This document shows, one piece after another, positions 7,760 to 16,311 of a stretch of 51,183 nucleotides of DNA. Positions within the stretch are counted from its first letter, which is position 1; each line of letters opens with the position of its first letter. Location of the stretch: positions 1 through 51,183 of the forward strand of contig CADEEL010000022.1 of the NCBI GenBank assembly GCA_902826335.1. The letters are read 5' to 3'. The stretch comes from an uncultured Alphaproteobacteria bacterium (GTDB taxonomy: Bacteria > Pseudomonadota > Alphaproteobacteria > Caulobacterales > Aquidulcibacteraceae). The notes below the pieces were generated by a model. It was not told where the DNA came from. It saw only the letters and a program-made list of their open reading frames with translations, and searched no databases. The position numbers were made by a program, and so were the translations under genes.

Positions 7760-8537
7760 GCTTGCCGCGCCCACTTTGATCGCCGCGCTGTTGAGCGGGG
7801 CGATTGTCGGATTTTTCCTCGCCGTGTTCGGCGGCGGCGGCTCCGTGCTCGCCGCGCCGCTGCTGCTTTACGCGGTGGGCGTGTCCGATCCGCACATCGC
7901 CATCGGCACGTCGAGCGCGGCCGTCGCCGCCAACGCCGCGTTCAATCTTGTCGGCCATTGGCGCGGCGGGCGTGTCAAATGGCCCTGCGCGATTGTGTTC
8001 GCGCTGGCTGGACTCATCGGCGCTTTCGCGGGCTCGCGCGCGGCGCTCGCCATCGATGGGCGCAGCCTGCTGCTCGCCTTCGCCTTCGCCATGGCCGCGA
8101 TCGGCGCCTCCATGCTGCGCACGCCGAAGAACGCCGGCGATCCGGATGTCGCCATCAGCCCCGCCCTGGTGGCGCGCTTGGCCCCGCTGGGCTTGGTGAC
8201 TGGCTTTGCCGCGGGCTTTTTCGGCATTGGCGGGGGCTTTCTCATCGTGCCGGGCCTCATGCTCGCAACAGGCATGACCATCGCCAACGCAACCGCGTCC
8301 TCCCTCGTCTCCGTTGCGCTGTTTGGCGCGACCACATCGCTCAACTACGCCGCCTCGGGCCTTGTCGATTGGCGCCTGGTCGCCTTGCTGCTGGCGGGCG
8401 GCGTCGGCGGCGGGCTCGCCGGCCTTGCCCTCGCCAAGCGCTTGGCCGCACGCGGGCGAGTTTTGCGCCGCGCCTTCGCGATCCTGGTCATCCTGGTCGC
8501 GGCCTATGTCGCCGCGCGCGCGCTCGCTTTGCTTTGA
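7752..8537 (+). CDS. TauE/SafE family sulfite (or sulfur anion) exporter
   Basis: A membrane protein of about 261 residues with two related halves. The first half has GFFLAVFGGGGSVLAAPLL, the second has GFAAGFFGIGGGFLIVPGL, the glycine-rich repeats of the TauE/SafE (DUF81) family. Seven to eight helices are expected. Relatives export sulfite, sulfoacetate or related anions. Overlap with the rhodanese gene implies coupled translation, so it probably removes the sulfite made by persulfide oxidation, or by a sulfo-lyase such as the one at 4.0-5.0 kb. Confidence 0.9.
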   Translation: MIELAAPTLIAALLSGAIVGFFLAVFGGGGSVLAAPLLLYAVGVSDPHIAIGTSSAAVAANAAFNLVGHWRGGRVKWPCAIVFALAGLIGAFAGSRAALAIDGRSLLLAFAFAMAAIGASMLRTPKNAGDPDVAISPALVARLAPLGLVTGFAAGFFGIGGGFLIVPGLMLATGMTIANATASSLVSVALFGATTSLNYAASGLVDWRLVALLLAGGVGGGLAGLALAKRLAARGRVLRRAFAILVILVAAYVAARALALL

Positions 8538-8593
8538 CGCGCCTGGCGTGGAGCCCTATAGGCGCGCGCCTTCTTCATTGGACGTGAAGCCTC

Positions 8594-9109
8594 GTGGACC
8601 AAGCGCCCGCCCATGTCATCGCGCCCGAAGCGCCCGCGCACGCGGCCGCGCTGGAGCGCGTCCTGGATCGCGCCTTCGGTCCTGGCCGCTTCGCCAAGAC
8701 CAGCGAGCGTGTGCGCGAGCAGGGCGCGCGCCATCGCCTGGATCTCTCGCGCGTCGCGCTGCGGCGCGATGCGCCGATCGGCCTGTGCCGCATGCATGAC
8801 ATATCCGTAGGCGGAGCGCCGGCCTTGTTCCTGGGCCCGCTGGCGGTCGATCCCGCGCACCAACAGGCGGGGCTGGGCGCCGCGCTCGTTGAAGCCGCGC
8901 TCACCGCCGCGCGCATCCAGCCCGCGCGCGCCGTCCTCGCCGTCGGCGCCGCGAGTTTTTTCGCGCCGTTCGGCTTCGTTCCGATCCCCGAAGGGCGCGT
9001 GACAATGCCGGGCCCCGTCGATCCGCGCCGCTTGCTGTGGCTGCCGCTGAAGCATGACGCGGCCGAGAAGCTCGCGGGCGCCGTTGGTCCGCCGATGGAT
9101 CTCGCCTAG
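8594..9109 (+). CDS. GNAT-family N-acetyltransferase
   Basis: About 171 residues. The acetyl-CoA binding region reads LFLGPLAVDPAHQQAGLGAALVEAAL (motif A, Q-x-x-G-x-G as QQAGLG), followed by FAPFGFVPIPEGR, as in predicted acetyltransferases of the YhbS type. The start is a GTG at 8594; no upstream ATG fits. Substrate not readable. It is 56 bp after the exporter in the same direction and could be cotranscribed, though nothing in the protein suggests a sulfur role. Confidence 0.82.
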   Translation: MDQAPAHVIAPEAPAHAAALERVLDRAFGPGRFAKTSERVREQGARHRLDLSRVALRRDAPIGLCRMHDISVGGAPALFLGPLAVDPAHQQAGLGAALVEAALTAARIQPARAVLAVGAASFFAPFGFVPIPEGRVTMPGPVDPRRLLWLPLKHDAAEKLAGAVGPPMDLA

Positions 9110-9120
9110 CTTGCGAAGGG

Positions 9121-9153
9121 GCGCCCCCTCACCTCGAAGGGGAGGGGCGGCGC
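9121..9153. terminator. Possible bidirectional terminator hairpin
   Basis: The 58-bp gap between the convergent acetyltransferase and the minus-strand operon has an imperfect GC-rich palindrome: a GCGCCCCCTC side at 9121-9130 and a GAGGGGCGGCGC side at 9142-9153. There is no clear T-run, so termination is only inferred from position. Confidence 0.35.
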
Positions 9154-9167
9154 CGGCGGGAGAAGTC

Positions 9168-11207
9168 TCAGCGCGACTCGCGCCGCCAGCCGATCATCAG
9201 AAGCATGAGCCCAACGCCCGCCCACGCCCAGCCGGGCCCGAGCGGCGCGGCCGCCGCCGCGCGCACCGCATACGCGCCATTGCGCCGAAAGCCGAAAACG
9301 CCCGGCCCGTTCGCGCGTGCGCCGCGCGCCACGCGCGCGATCTGCGGCAGGCTTTCGCCAGCCTCCCCCGCCATGAACAGCCCGCCGCCCGATGCGTTTA
9401 TCAGAGGGCGGATCAAATCCGGCGTGGCGTTGAGCGCCGCCGCCTCGCGCGCGTTAAGCGGCCCGAGCGCCGCGAACGCGCGCAGGCTTCCCGCCCGCGC
9501 TTCATAGAGCCCTTGCGGCCCGGCTTGCGCACGGCCGCGATAAAGCCCGGGCGCGGCCTCGGCGAGCGTGACTTGCGTTTGCGCGCCCTGCGGATCGATG
9601 AGGCTCGCCGTCCCGGGCGCCGCGCCCAAGGTCGCGCGCTCGATGACGAGGCCGCCGCCCTCGGCGCTGAGCGTGAGCCGCTCGTCATCGAGCTCCGGCT
9701 CCTGCATCAGCCAATGCGCCAGCCTGCGCAGCAATTCCCCATGCGGGCCGCCGCCCTCATAGCCGCGCGCCCACAGCCACGCCTGATCGGACCAGAGCTG
9801 CGCCACCCGCCCGCGCCCCGCGCGATCGAGCACAAGAAGTGGCCGTCCGGACCCGGACAATAACGTCTGCCCGCCGCTGGCGGTGGCCGGCACGATGCGC
9901 GTCCAGCGCCCCCAGCTCTCGGGATTGGGCAGCGCGCGCACCACGGGATGGCGCAGGCCAAGTGCGGTCGGCGCCGGCCGGTAGGCGCCATCGATCGCCG
10001 GCCCCATCGGCCGCGAAGGCAGGATCGCCGCCAACGGCGTTTCATAGACGCTGTCGTCCGTGGAATCGTAGGGCCCCGCCGCGATCAGCAGCGCGCCGCC
10101 CGCTTCGACGCGCCGGGCGATATTGTCGAAATAGAGCGGCTGGAGAATGTCGCGCCGCCGATAGCGGTCGAAAATGATCAGGTCGAATTCGTCCAGCCGG
10201 TCCTGAAACAGCTCGCGCGTGGGGAAGGGGATAAGCGCCAATTCGTTGAGCGGTGTGAAATCGAGTTTCTCCGGCGGCCGCAAGATCGTGAAATGCACCA
10301 GATCGACCGCCGGATCGGAGCGCAGCAGATTGCGCCACACCCGCGCGCCCGCATGCGGCTCGCCCGTGATCAGCAGCACGCGCAGCCGGTCGCGCACGCC
10401 CGCCAGCGAAAACGCCGCGCGGTTATTGGTGAGGGAGATTTCATGCGCCCCCGCGTCTGCTTCCACCAACACCATGTTCGGCCCGCGCCGCGGCGTCGTC
10501 AGCGTCACCTGGAAGGGGCGATTGGCGCGCACGCGCATGCGCCGCATCTCGCGCCCGTCGATGCTGACGCGCACGCTGACGGGCGCGTCGCGGTCAGGAT
10601 CGTCCACGCGCGCTTCGAGCGTGAACCGTTCGCCCACGATGCCGAACGCCGGCGCCGCGATCAGCTCGATGCGCCGGTCCCCGCGCGCCGGATCGCCGAT
10701 GATCAGCGCATGCACCGGCCCCGCGCCGCGCACGGACGATGCATTCGCCGCATCCGCGACTTGGCCGTCGGTGATGAGGAGGGCGCCCGCGAACCGCGCG
10801 CGGTCTATGTCCGCCAGCGAATCCGTCAGCGCGCCGACGAGCAATGTGCCGTCCCCCGAGCCGCGCACCTCGCGCACGCGCACATCGATGTCGCCCGTGC
10901 GCGTCAATTGCGCCGCCAGCGTCTGCCCCGCGGCCCGCGCCGCCGCCGCGCGGCCCGCGAGCGCAAGGCTTTCGCTTTGATCGACGAGAATGAGCGCGAT
11001 GTCGCGCGCCGGCGCGCGCCGCTCGCGCACCCACATCGGTTGCAGGAGCCCGATCACAATGAAAAGCAGCCCAAGGCCGCGCAGCACGGGCGCGCCCCCG
11101 CGCCGCCATGCGTAAAATAGCAGCAGCAGCGCCGCGCCAATACCCAGCGCCGCGAGCGCGCCGAGCGGCAGCGCCGGATCGAAGCCGAGGCGGCTGGCCG
11201 CGATCAT
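9168..11207 (-). CDS. Membrane-anchored amidotransferase-like/VWA-like protein of the DUF4159 operon
   Basis: About 679 residues. Two or three N-terminal helices (residues about 13-55) and one C-terminal helix (GWAWAGVGLMLLMIGW) frame a large periplasmic or cytoplasmic part. After the helices, DIALILVDQSESLAL resembles the first strand and MIDAS start (DxSxS) of a von Willebrand A domain. The middle has a class I glutamine amidotransferase-like region (LLITGEPHAGARVWRNLLRS; VEAGGALLIAAGPYD). It is last in a MoxR-DUF58-DUF4159 operon, overlapping the gene before it by ATGA. Such operons are linked to envelope integrity or aerotolerance (Bat-like), but the biochemical role is unknown. The frame extends upstream within the DUF4159 gene; the ATG at 11207 is chosen. 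Confidence 0.8.
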   Translation of the reverse strand: MIAASRLGFDPALPLGALAALGIGAALLLLFYAWRRGGAPVLRGLGLLFIVIGLLQPMWVRERRAPARDIALILVDQSESLALAGRAAAARAAGQTLAAQLTRTGDIDVRVREVRGSGDGTLLVGALTDSLADIDRARFAGALLITDGQVADAANASSVRGAGPVHALIIGDPARGDRRIELIAAPAFGIVGERFTLEARVDDPDRDAPVSVRVSIDGREMRRMRVRANRPFQVTLTTPRRGPNMVLVEADAGAHEISLTNNRAAFSLAGVRDRLRVLLITGEPHAGARVWRNLLRSDPAVDLVHFTILRPPEKLDFTPLNELALIPFPTRELFQDRLDEFDLIIFDRYRRRDILQPLYFDNIARRVEAGGALLIAAGPYDSTDDSVYETPLAAILPSRPMGPAIDGAYRPAPTALGLRHPVVRALPNPESWGRWTRIVPATASGGQTLLSGSGRPLLVLDRAGRGRVAQLWSDQAWLWARGYEGGGPHGELLRRLAHWLMQEPELDDERLTLSAEGGGLVIERATLGAAPGTASLIDPQGAQTQVTLAEAAPGLYRGRAQAGPQGLYEARAGSLRAFAALGPLNAREAAALNATPDLIRPLINASGGGLFMAGEAGESLPQIARVARGARANGPGVFGFRRNGAYAVRAAAAAPLGPGWAWAGVGLMLLMIGWRRESR

Positions 11208-13870
11208 GGCTCGCGCCCCAGGCGCTCGAGCAGGGCCGGAATATGCACCTGGTCGGCTTTGTAATTGCCGGTCAGCGCCACCATCACCAGATTGACGCCG
11301 AAGCGCAGCGCCATCTCCCGTTGCCGCGCCCCGCCGGGCAGATCGCCCCCGTCGAGCGAGGCCCACGCGCGCGCCCAGTCACCGTCGCCCACGAAGAGCG
11401 AGGCCACGCCGTCGCGCGCCGCCGCCGCGCTTGCGCTTTCCGCCCACAGCCGCGGCGCCGGCGCCCGGCCCGGAAAAGCGTGCATGAGATAGAAGGCGCG
11501 CGTCAGCACATGATCGGCGCCGACAGGTTCGAGCGGCGGCGCATCCAGCCCCGCGAGCAGCACGGCCGCCGGCCGCCCCCCGCCGGTTCGCCCCGCGTCG
11601 CGCGTATCGACGAGGACGAGACCGCCGAGCCGCAAATAGCGATCAAGATTGGCGATCGCCGCATCGCTCAAGCGGCGCGGCGCGCTCGGCGCGGCCCAAT
11701 AGATGAATGGAAATACCGAGAGATCGTCGCGCCCGAGATCGACGCCGATCGGTGCGCCGGGCTCAACGGCGGTGCGATTGGTGAGCACATGCGTGAGCGC
11801 CTCGAGTCCCTCGCGCGCCAGCCGATCCGTGGCCGCCTCACCGGTGCGCACATAGGCGAGATGCACATTGAGCGTGGGATCGTCCGCACCCTGAGCAAAA
11901 GCGTCAGGCGCGAGAAGAAATAGCGCAAGCGTCACGCCGGCCGCCGCGCCGGCGCCGCGCAATCGTCCCGCCAGCGCCAGCGAGATGAGAAGATCGAGCG
12001 CGAGCAGCGCCAATGCCGCGCCGAGAAACAAGCCCGAAAGCGGCCGCGCGCGCGCGCCGGTTAATCCCATCTGCGTGATCGAGGCGGGCAGGGAAAGCGG
12101 CGCCATGATTTCGTCCGCGCCCGCCGCATCCAGGGCGGCGGCCACGCCTCCGCGCTCATAAAGCCCCGGCGGCGTCGCGGGCCCGGCCCGTGCGGTCGCG
12201 AACACATCGGCCGCGATCGTCGGCGCATCGGGCGGCGCGGGGCTGAGCGCGCCGAACCCGTCAAGCAGCAGGCGCGGCGTATATGGCCCCCCGCCTGTTT
12301 GCGCATCGGCGGCGTCTTGCGCGCGCCCCGCGAACGCAAGCACGCGGCGCAGCATCTCCACATAGAGGCCCGAGAGCGGCAGGTCGGACCAATCCGGCCC
12401 GGCCGACACATGGAAGAGCACGATGAGCCCGCGCCCGCGCGCCGCAGCGCTCACCAGCGGCGCGCCATCGGCGAGGCGCGCCCACACGCGGCTTTCCGTT
12501 TCCGCGCTGGGCTCGGCCAGCACCACGCGCCGCACGGCGACATCATCTGGAACGGTGAGCCCCGCGAACGGCGATTGCGCCGCGAACGCGCCGAGCCTTT
12601 GCGGCCGCTCCCAGGCGAGCGCGCTGCCGAACGTGCGCGCGCCGGGGCGCAAGCGAACAGGCAGGAGATCGTCCGCGTCATTGGCCAGGCGCGGCCCCGC
12701 GAACCGGATCAGCACGCCCCCGCGCGCCAGCCAGCGGTCAAGCGCGGCGCGGTCTTGCGGCGCGAGGCGGCTTGCATCGGGCAAAATGAGCGCTTGCGTG
12801 CGCGCCGTGGCGAGCGCGCCCGCCGCCCCCCGCCGCAGCGCCGCATAGGGCGCCAGCGCCCGTTCGACATAATAGAGATCCGAAAGCAGCGGTTGGCCCT
12901 CCGCACCCGGATCGATGAGGCCGACGCTTGGCCGCGCCGCGCCGCCGGCCAGAAGCCGCACCGCGCCGGCGCTTTCTTCCCCGACGAGCCGCACCCGCGC
13001 CGCGCGCGCGGCGATGTCGCCCGGCAGGGCGATGCGCACGCTCGCCTCCGCGCCATTGAAGGCGATGTCGCCCGCCCCGAGGGAGCGCCCCTGCGCGGTT
13101 TCCGCCGCGATCACCCCGATCGCCACGCCCGCGCTCGATCCGCCATGCACGCGCCGCGCTGTAGCCGTGACGCCGTCCGCGCCGGCCGCCGCGGCGATCA
13201 GCGCCCGCGCTGTCGCGCCCGGCAGGCGCGCGCTCACCGGTCCGCGCGCCGTAAGCGCGGCGATGAAGGCGCCGTCGCCCGGATCGGCCAATCCGTCTGC
13301 GATCCACACGATCCGGTCGAACCGTCCCTGTACGGAGGAAAGCCGCCGTGCGGCGTCCCCCCGATCGCTGCGCCATGGGCGCGGCTCGATCCGTGCAAGA
13401 AGCGCGCGCGCCGCCGCAGGCGTCAGCGCCGCTGCTGCATCGTCCGCCCGGCGCGCCGGCGCCGTGCGCAGAACATGCACTTGCCCCCGCGCGCGGTCGG
13501 CCGCTTCGATGGCGTCGAGCGCGGCGGCGCGCGCTTGCGTCCAATGCGGCGCGGCGGTCCATCCGTCATCGAGCACGATCAGCGTGCGCCCGCCCGAACC
13601 GATCTCGGCCGCCGCCGCGGGCGCAAGGCTTGGCCGCGCAAAGCCGATGATCATCAGGGCCGCCATCGCCGCGCGCAGCAGAACCAGCCACAGCGGCGCG
13701 CGCGCGCGCGTCTGTTCATCCGTTGAGAGACCGATAAGCAGGCGCAGCGGCGGAAAGGCCACGCGCCTGGGCGAGGGCGGCGCCGCGCGCAGGATGAAAA
13801 ACAGCGCCGGTAGCGCCGCCAGCGCCCATAAGGCGCCCGGCGCGGCGAACGCGATCGGCCCCCAATTCAT
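11204..13870 (-). CDS. DUF4159 domain protein with N-terminal BatA-like region
   Basis: 888 residues. The N terminus has the BatA-type opening (FAAPGALWALAALPALFFILR, then a second helix near 60-80) and a VWA-like segment (TLIVLDDGWTAAP). The centre contains a GATase-like region, and two helices follow near 640-690. The C-terminal domain starting at LNVHLAYVRTG, with FPFIYWAAPSAPRRL and GGLVLVDTRDAG, is DUF4159. It is the third gene of the minus-strand operon, sharing ATGA with both neighbours, so all four products are likely made together and may form a membrane complex served by the MoxR ATPase. Confidence 0.88.
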   Translation of the reverse strand: MNWGPIAFAAPGALWALAALPALFFILRAAPPSPRRVAFPPLRLLIGLSTDEQTRARAPLWLVLLRAAMAALMIIGFARPSLAPAAAAEIGSGGRTLIVLDDGWTAAPHWTQARAAALDAIEAADRARGQVHVLRTAPARRADDAAAALTPAAARALLARIEPRPWRSDRGDAARRLSSVQGRFDRIVWIADGLADPGDGAFIAALTARGPVSARLPGATARALIAAAAGADGVTATARRVHGGSSAGVAIGVIAAETAQGRSLGAGDIAFNGAEASVRIALPGDIAARAARVRLVGEESAGAVRLLAGGAARPSVGLIDPGAEGQPLLSDLYYVERALAPYAALRRGAAGALATARTQALILPDASRLAPQDRAALDRWLARGGVLIRFAGPRLANDADDLLPVRLRPGARTFGSALAWERPQRLGAFAAQSPFAGLTVPDDVAVRRVVLAEPSAETESRVWARLADGAPLVSAAARGRGLIVLFHVSAGPDWSDLPLSGLYVEMLRRVLAFAGRAQDAADAQTGGGPYTPRLLLDGFGALSPAPPDAPTIAADVFATARAGPATPPGLYERGGVAAALDAAGADEIMAPLSLPASITQMGLTGARARPLSGLFLGAALALLALDLLISLALAGRLRGAGAAAGVTLALFLLAPDAFAQGADDPTLNVHLAYVRTGEAATDRLAREGLEALTHVLTNRTAVEPGAPIGVDLGRDDLSVFPFIYWAAPSAPRRLSDAAIANLDRYLRLGGLVLVDTRDAGRTGGGRPAAVLLAGLDAPPLEPVGADHVLTRAFYLMHAFPGRAPAPRLWAESASAAAARDGVASLFVGDGDWARAWASLDGGDLPGGARQREMALRFGVNLVMVALTGNYKADQVHIPALLERLGREP

Positions 13871-14718
13871 CGCGCCCGCCCGCTCAACGCATCGGCTAGG
13901 GCCGAAAAGATCGGCGCCGCTGGATGATCGGTGCGATGGGTGAGCAGAACAAAGCCAAGCCCGCGCGCCATTTCACGCATAGCGCGCCGGTGCGCCGCAA
14001 GCCGCGCCGAAAATTCGGCGCGCGCGCCGCCCGCGCGTCCGAGCAGGAGCTCCCGGCGCCCGCCCACTTCGTGGAAAAGCGTGCGCCCGTCATAGGGAAA
14101 GTCTTCCTCGGCCGGGTCCGCGATCATCAGCAGCGCGCCGGAAACGCCCACGCCGGCCAGCCGCGCCAGATGGCCCCGCCATGTCTCGACCGGCGCGTAA
14201 AAATCACTCGCGAGCAACACGCGCGCGCGCGCCGGCGCCTGCGGCGGCTCTTCGTTGCGCGCCGAGATCAGATCAAGCGCAAACCGTTCCACCGCGCGCG
14301 CGCCCAGGCGCGGGGGCCCGCCCAGCGCGCCGATGCGTTCACCGCCCCGCGAAAACAGCGTCGCCAGCGCCAGAGACACCACCAGCGCGCGCCGGAATTT
14401 GCGCGGATAAGCCCCATCGCTCGCCCAGTCGAAGCCGGGCGCGGGATCGATCCAGAACAGCGCGCTCTGCGCTGCGTCAAGCTCGCGCTCGCGTACATAG
14501 AGCCGGTCCCCGCGCGCCGAGCGGCGCCAATCGACGGCGCGCGCGCCTTCTTCCGCGCGATGATCACGATATTGCCAGAACGCCTCGCCTTGGCCCGCGC
14601 GCCGCCGCCCATGCGCGCCGGGCGCGGCCGCCGCCAGCCGCCGCGCTTCCATAAGGAGGCCGGGCAGATCGCCGGCGAGCGCGGCCGCTTCCGCGCGCGC
14701 CGTGTCGGGAAAAGGCAT
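13867..14718 (-). CDS. DUF58 domain protein
   Basis: About 283 residues. The signature stretch GQGEAFWQYRDHRAEEGARAVDWRRSARGDRLYVRERE has the DUF58 pattern (YR.GD...DW+.SAR...L.V+E). It is followed by a degenerate VWA-like domain (ALFWIDPAPGFDW, ARVLLASDFYAP). DUF58 genes regularly follow MoxR ATPases. The start could be the ATG at 14718 or the GTG one codon earlier; both lie within 7 bp of the MoxR stop, so translation is coupled. Confidence 0.88.
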   Translation of the reverse strand: MPFPDTARAEAAALAGDLPGLLMEARRLAAAAPGAHGRRRAGQGEAFWQYRDHRAEEGARAVDWRRSARGDRLYVRERELDAAQSALFWIDPAPGFDWASDGAYPRKFRRALVVSLALATLFSRGGERIGALGGPPRLGARAVERFALDLISARNEEPPQAPARARVLLASDFYAPVETWRGHLARLAGVGVSGALLMIADPAEEDFPYDGRTLFHEVGGRRELLLGRAGGARAEFSARLAAHRRAMREMARGLGFVLLTHRTDHPAAPIFSALADALSGRAR

Positions 14719-14724
14719 CACATT

Positions 14725-15717
14725 CTATGCCGCCTTCGCGGCGAGTTCATCGACCAGGGAATCGATATCGAGGCCCTCCGCGCGCGCTGAAAACGCCAGC
14801 GACATGCGGTGCACCAGCGCCGGGCGCGCCAGCGCCGCGATGTCGTCAAGCGCCGGGGCGAGGCGCCCGCGCAGCAGCGCGCGCGCGCGCGCCGCCAGCA
14901 TCAGCGCTTGTCCGGCGCGCGGGCCCGGCCCCCACGCCACATGCGCGTTGACGCGCGCATCGTGCGAAGCGCCCGGCCGCGCCGAGCGCACCAGCGCCAG
15001 GATCGCGCTCAGCACTTTTTCACCCACCGGCATGGCGCGCACCAGCGCTTGCAGGCGCAGGAGTTCCCCGCCCGTCGTCACGGCTTGCGGCGCGGCCTCT
15101 TCAGGGCCGGTTGTTTCGATCAAAATGCGCCGCTCAATCTCTTGATCCGGATACGGAACATCGATTTGCAGCAGGAAGCGGTCAAGCTGCGCTTCGGGCA
15201 GCGGATAGGCGCCTTCGTGCTCGATCGGGTTTTGCGTCGCCAGCACGTGAAATGGCGTGGGCACGTCATGGGCTTGGCCCGCGATCGTCACCTGCCGCTC
15301 CTGCATGGCCTGCAGCAACGCCGATTGCGTGCGCGGGCTGGCGCGGTTGATTTCGTCGGCCATCAGCATCTGGGTGAAGATCGGGCCCTTGACGAAGCGG
15401 AAATGGCGCGCGCCGCTTGCGTCTTGGTCAAGCACTTCCGAACCCAATATATCAGCGGGCATGAGATCGGGCGTGAACTGCACCCGCTTCCAATCGAGGC
15501 CGAGGCTCGTCGCCACGGCGCCGACGAGGCGTGTCTTGGCCAGGCCCGGCGCGCCAACGAGGAGGGCGTGTCCGCCCGCGAGCACGCAGGCGAGGGCTTG
15601 CTCAACCACGCGCTCTTGGCCGAACACGGTCTTGGCGATCTCGCCCCGCACGCGCGCCAGCACCTCGCCCGCGCGTTCGGCTTCGGCGGCGATGGCGGCT
15701 GGATCGGGGGCGCTCAT
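14725..15717 (-). CDS. MoxR-family AAA+ ATPase
   Basis: About 330 residues. Walker A is GAPGLAKT (55-62), Walker B is MLMADEIN (117-124), sensor 1 is LATQNP, and the MoxR-typical VTIAGQ and YPLPEAQLDRFL are present, with the C-terminal lid from about residue 215. MoxR ATPases act as chaperones that assemble or activate partner proteins, usually those with VWA domains, encoded beside them; the three genes downstream fit this. A TTG at 15726 also opens the frame, but the ATG at 15717 is preferred. The gene diverges from the DUF1285 gene with only 45 bp between starts, so the two promoters overlap. Confidence 0.93.
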   Translation of the reverse strand: MSAPDPAAIAAEAERAGEVLARVRGEIAKTVFGQERVVEQALACVLAGGHALLVGAPGLAKTRLVGAVATSLGLDWKRVQFTPDLMPADILGSEVLDQDASGARHFRFVKGPIFTQMLMADEINRASPRTQSALLQAMQERQVTIAGQAHDVPTPFHVLATQNPIEHEGAYPLPEAQLDRFLLQIDVPYPDQEIERRILIETTGPEEAAPQAVTTGGELLRLQALVRAMPVGEKVLSAILALVRSARPGASHDARVNAHVAWGPGPRAGQALMLAARARALLRGRLAPALDDIAALARPALVHRMSLAFSARAEGLDIDSLVDELAAKAA

Positions 15718-15762
15718 GGGCGCCAAGCGCCAGCGCCGTGGGGCGATTTTAGGGCGCTGTTC

Positions 15763-16311
15763 ATGACCTCATCCCTTCAAGACCTGGTCGCCGCTTTGGG
15801 CCGCGAGGCCGGCGCGCGCGCAACCTTGCCGCCCGTTCATCTGTGGAACCCGGCCTATTGCGGCGAAGCCGGCTTTGAAATCCTACGCGACGGAACCTGG
15901 AAGCACGAGGGGACGCGCATCACGCGCGAAGCCATGGTGCGCCTGTTCGCCTCGATCCTGAGGAAGGATGAGGATGGCTGCACCTATCTTGTCACGCCCG
16001 TGGAGAAGATCAGGGTCGATGTCGAGGACGCGCCTTTCCTCGGCGTGCGCGTTGATCGCCTGGGCGCGGGCGCTGATCAAACGCTGGTGATCACCACCAA
16101 TGTCGGCGATGTGGTCACCGTGGACAAAGATCACCCCCTGCGCGTCGCGCACGAAGCGGGCGCCCCGCGCCCTTATGTGCTTGTGCGCGGCCGGCTTGAG
16201 GCGCGCCTTCTCCGCGCGCCGTTTTATGAATTGGTGGACTGGGCCGAGCAGAGAGACGGCAAGCTTGGCGTTTGGTCAGCCGGCGCTTGGTTTGAGTTGG
16301 GCGCGGTATGA
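15763..16311 (+). CDS. DUF1285 domain protein
   Basis: 182 residues. The family pattern is seen in PPVHLWNPAYCGEAGFEI, RDGTWKHEGTRITREAMVRLFASIL, YLVTPVEKIRVDVEDAPF and the closing KLGVWSAGAWFELG. Function unknown; proteins of this family are common next to MoxR and NUDIX/CCA genes in alphaproteobacteria. The frame is open far upstream as antisense of the MoxR gene, but the ATG at 15763 starts the conserved part. Its end overlaps the NUDIX start by ATGA. Confidence 0.88.
   Translation: MTSSLQDLVAALGREAGARATLPPVHLWNPAYCGEAGFEILRDGTWKHEGTRITREAMVRLFASILRKDEDGCTYLVTPVEKIRVDVEDAPFLGVRVDRLGAGADQTLVITTNVGDVVTVDKDHPLRVAHEAGAPRPYVLVRGRLEARLLRAPFYELVDWAEQRDGKLGVWSAGAWFELGAV

Noticed and set aside
12299-13726. 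A 475-codon plus-strand frame opposite the DUF4159 gene
   Set aside because: Arg/Ala-rich shadow; the minus strand carries an operon with overlapping starts and known domains.
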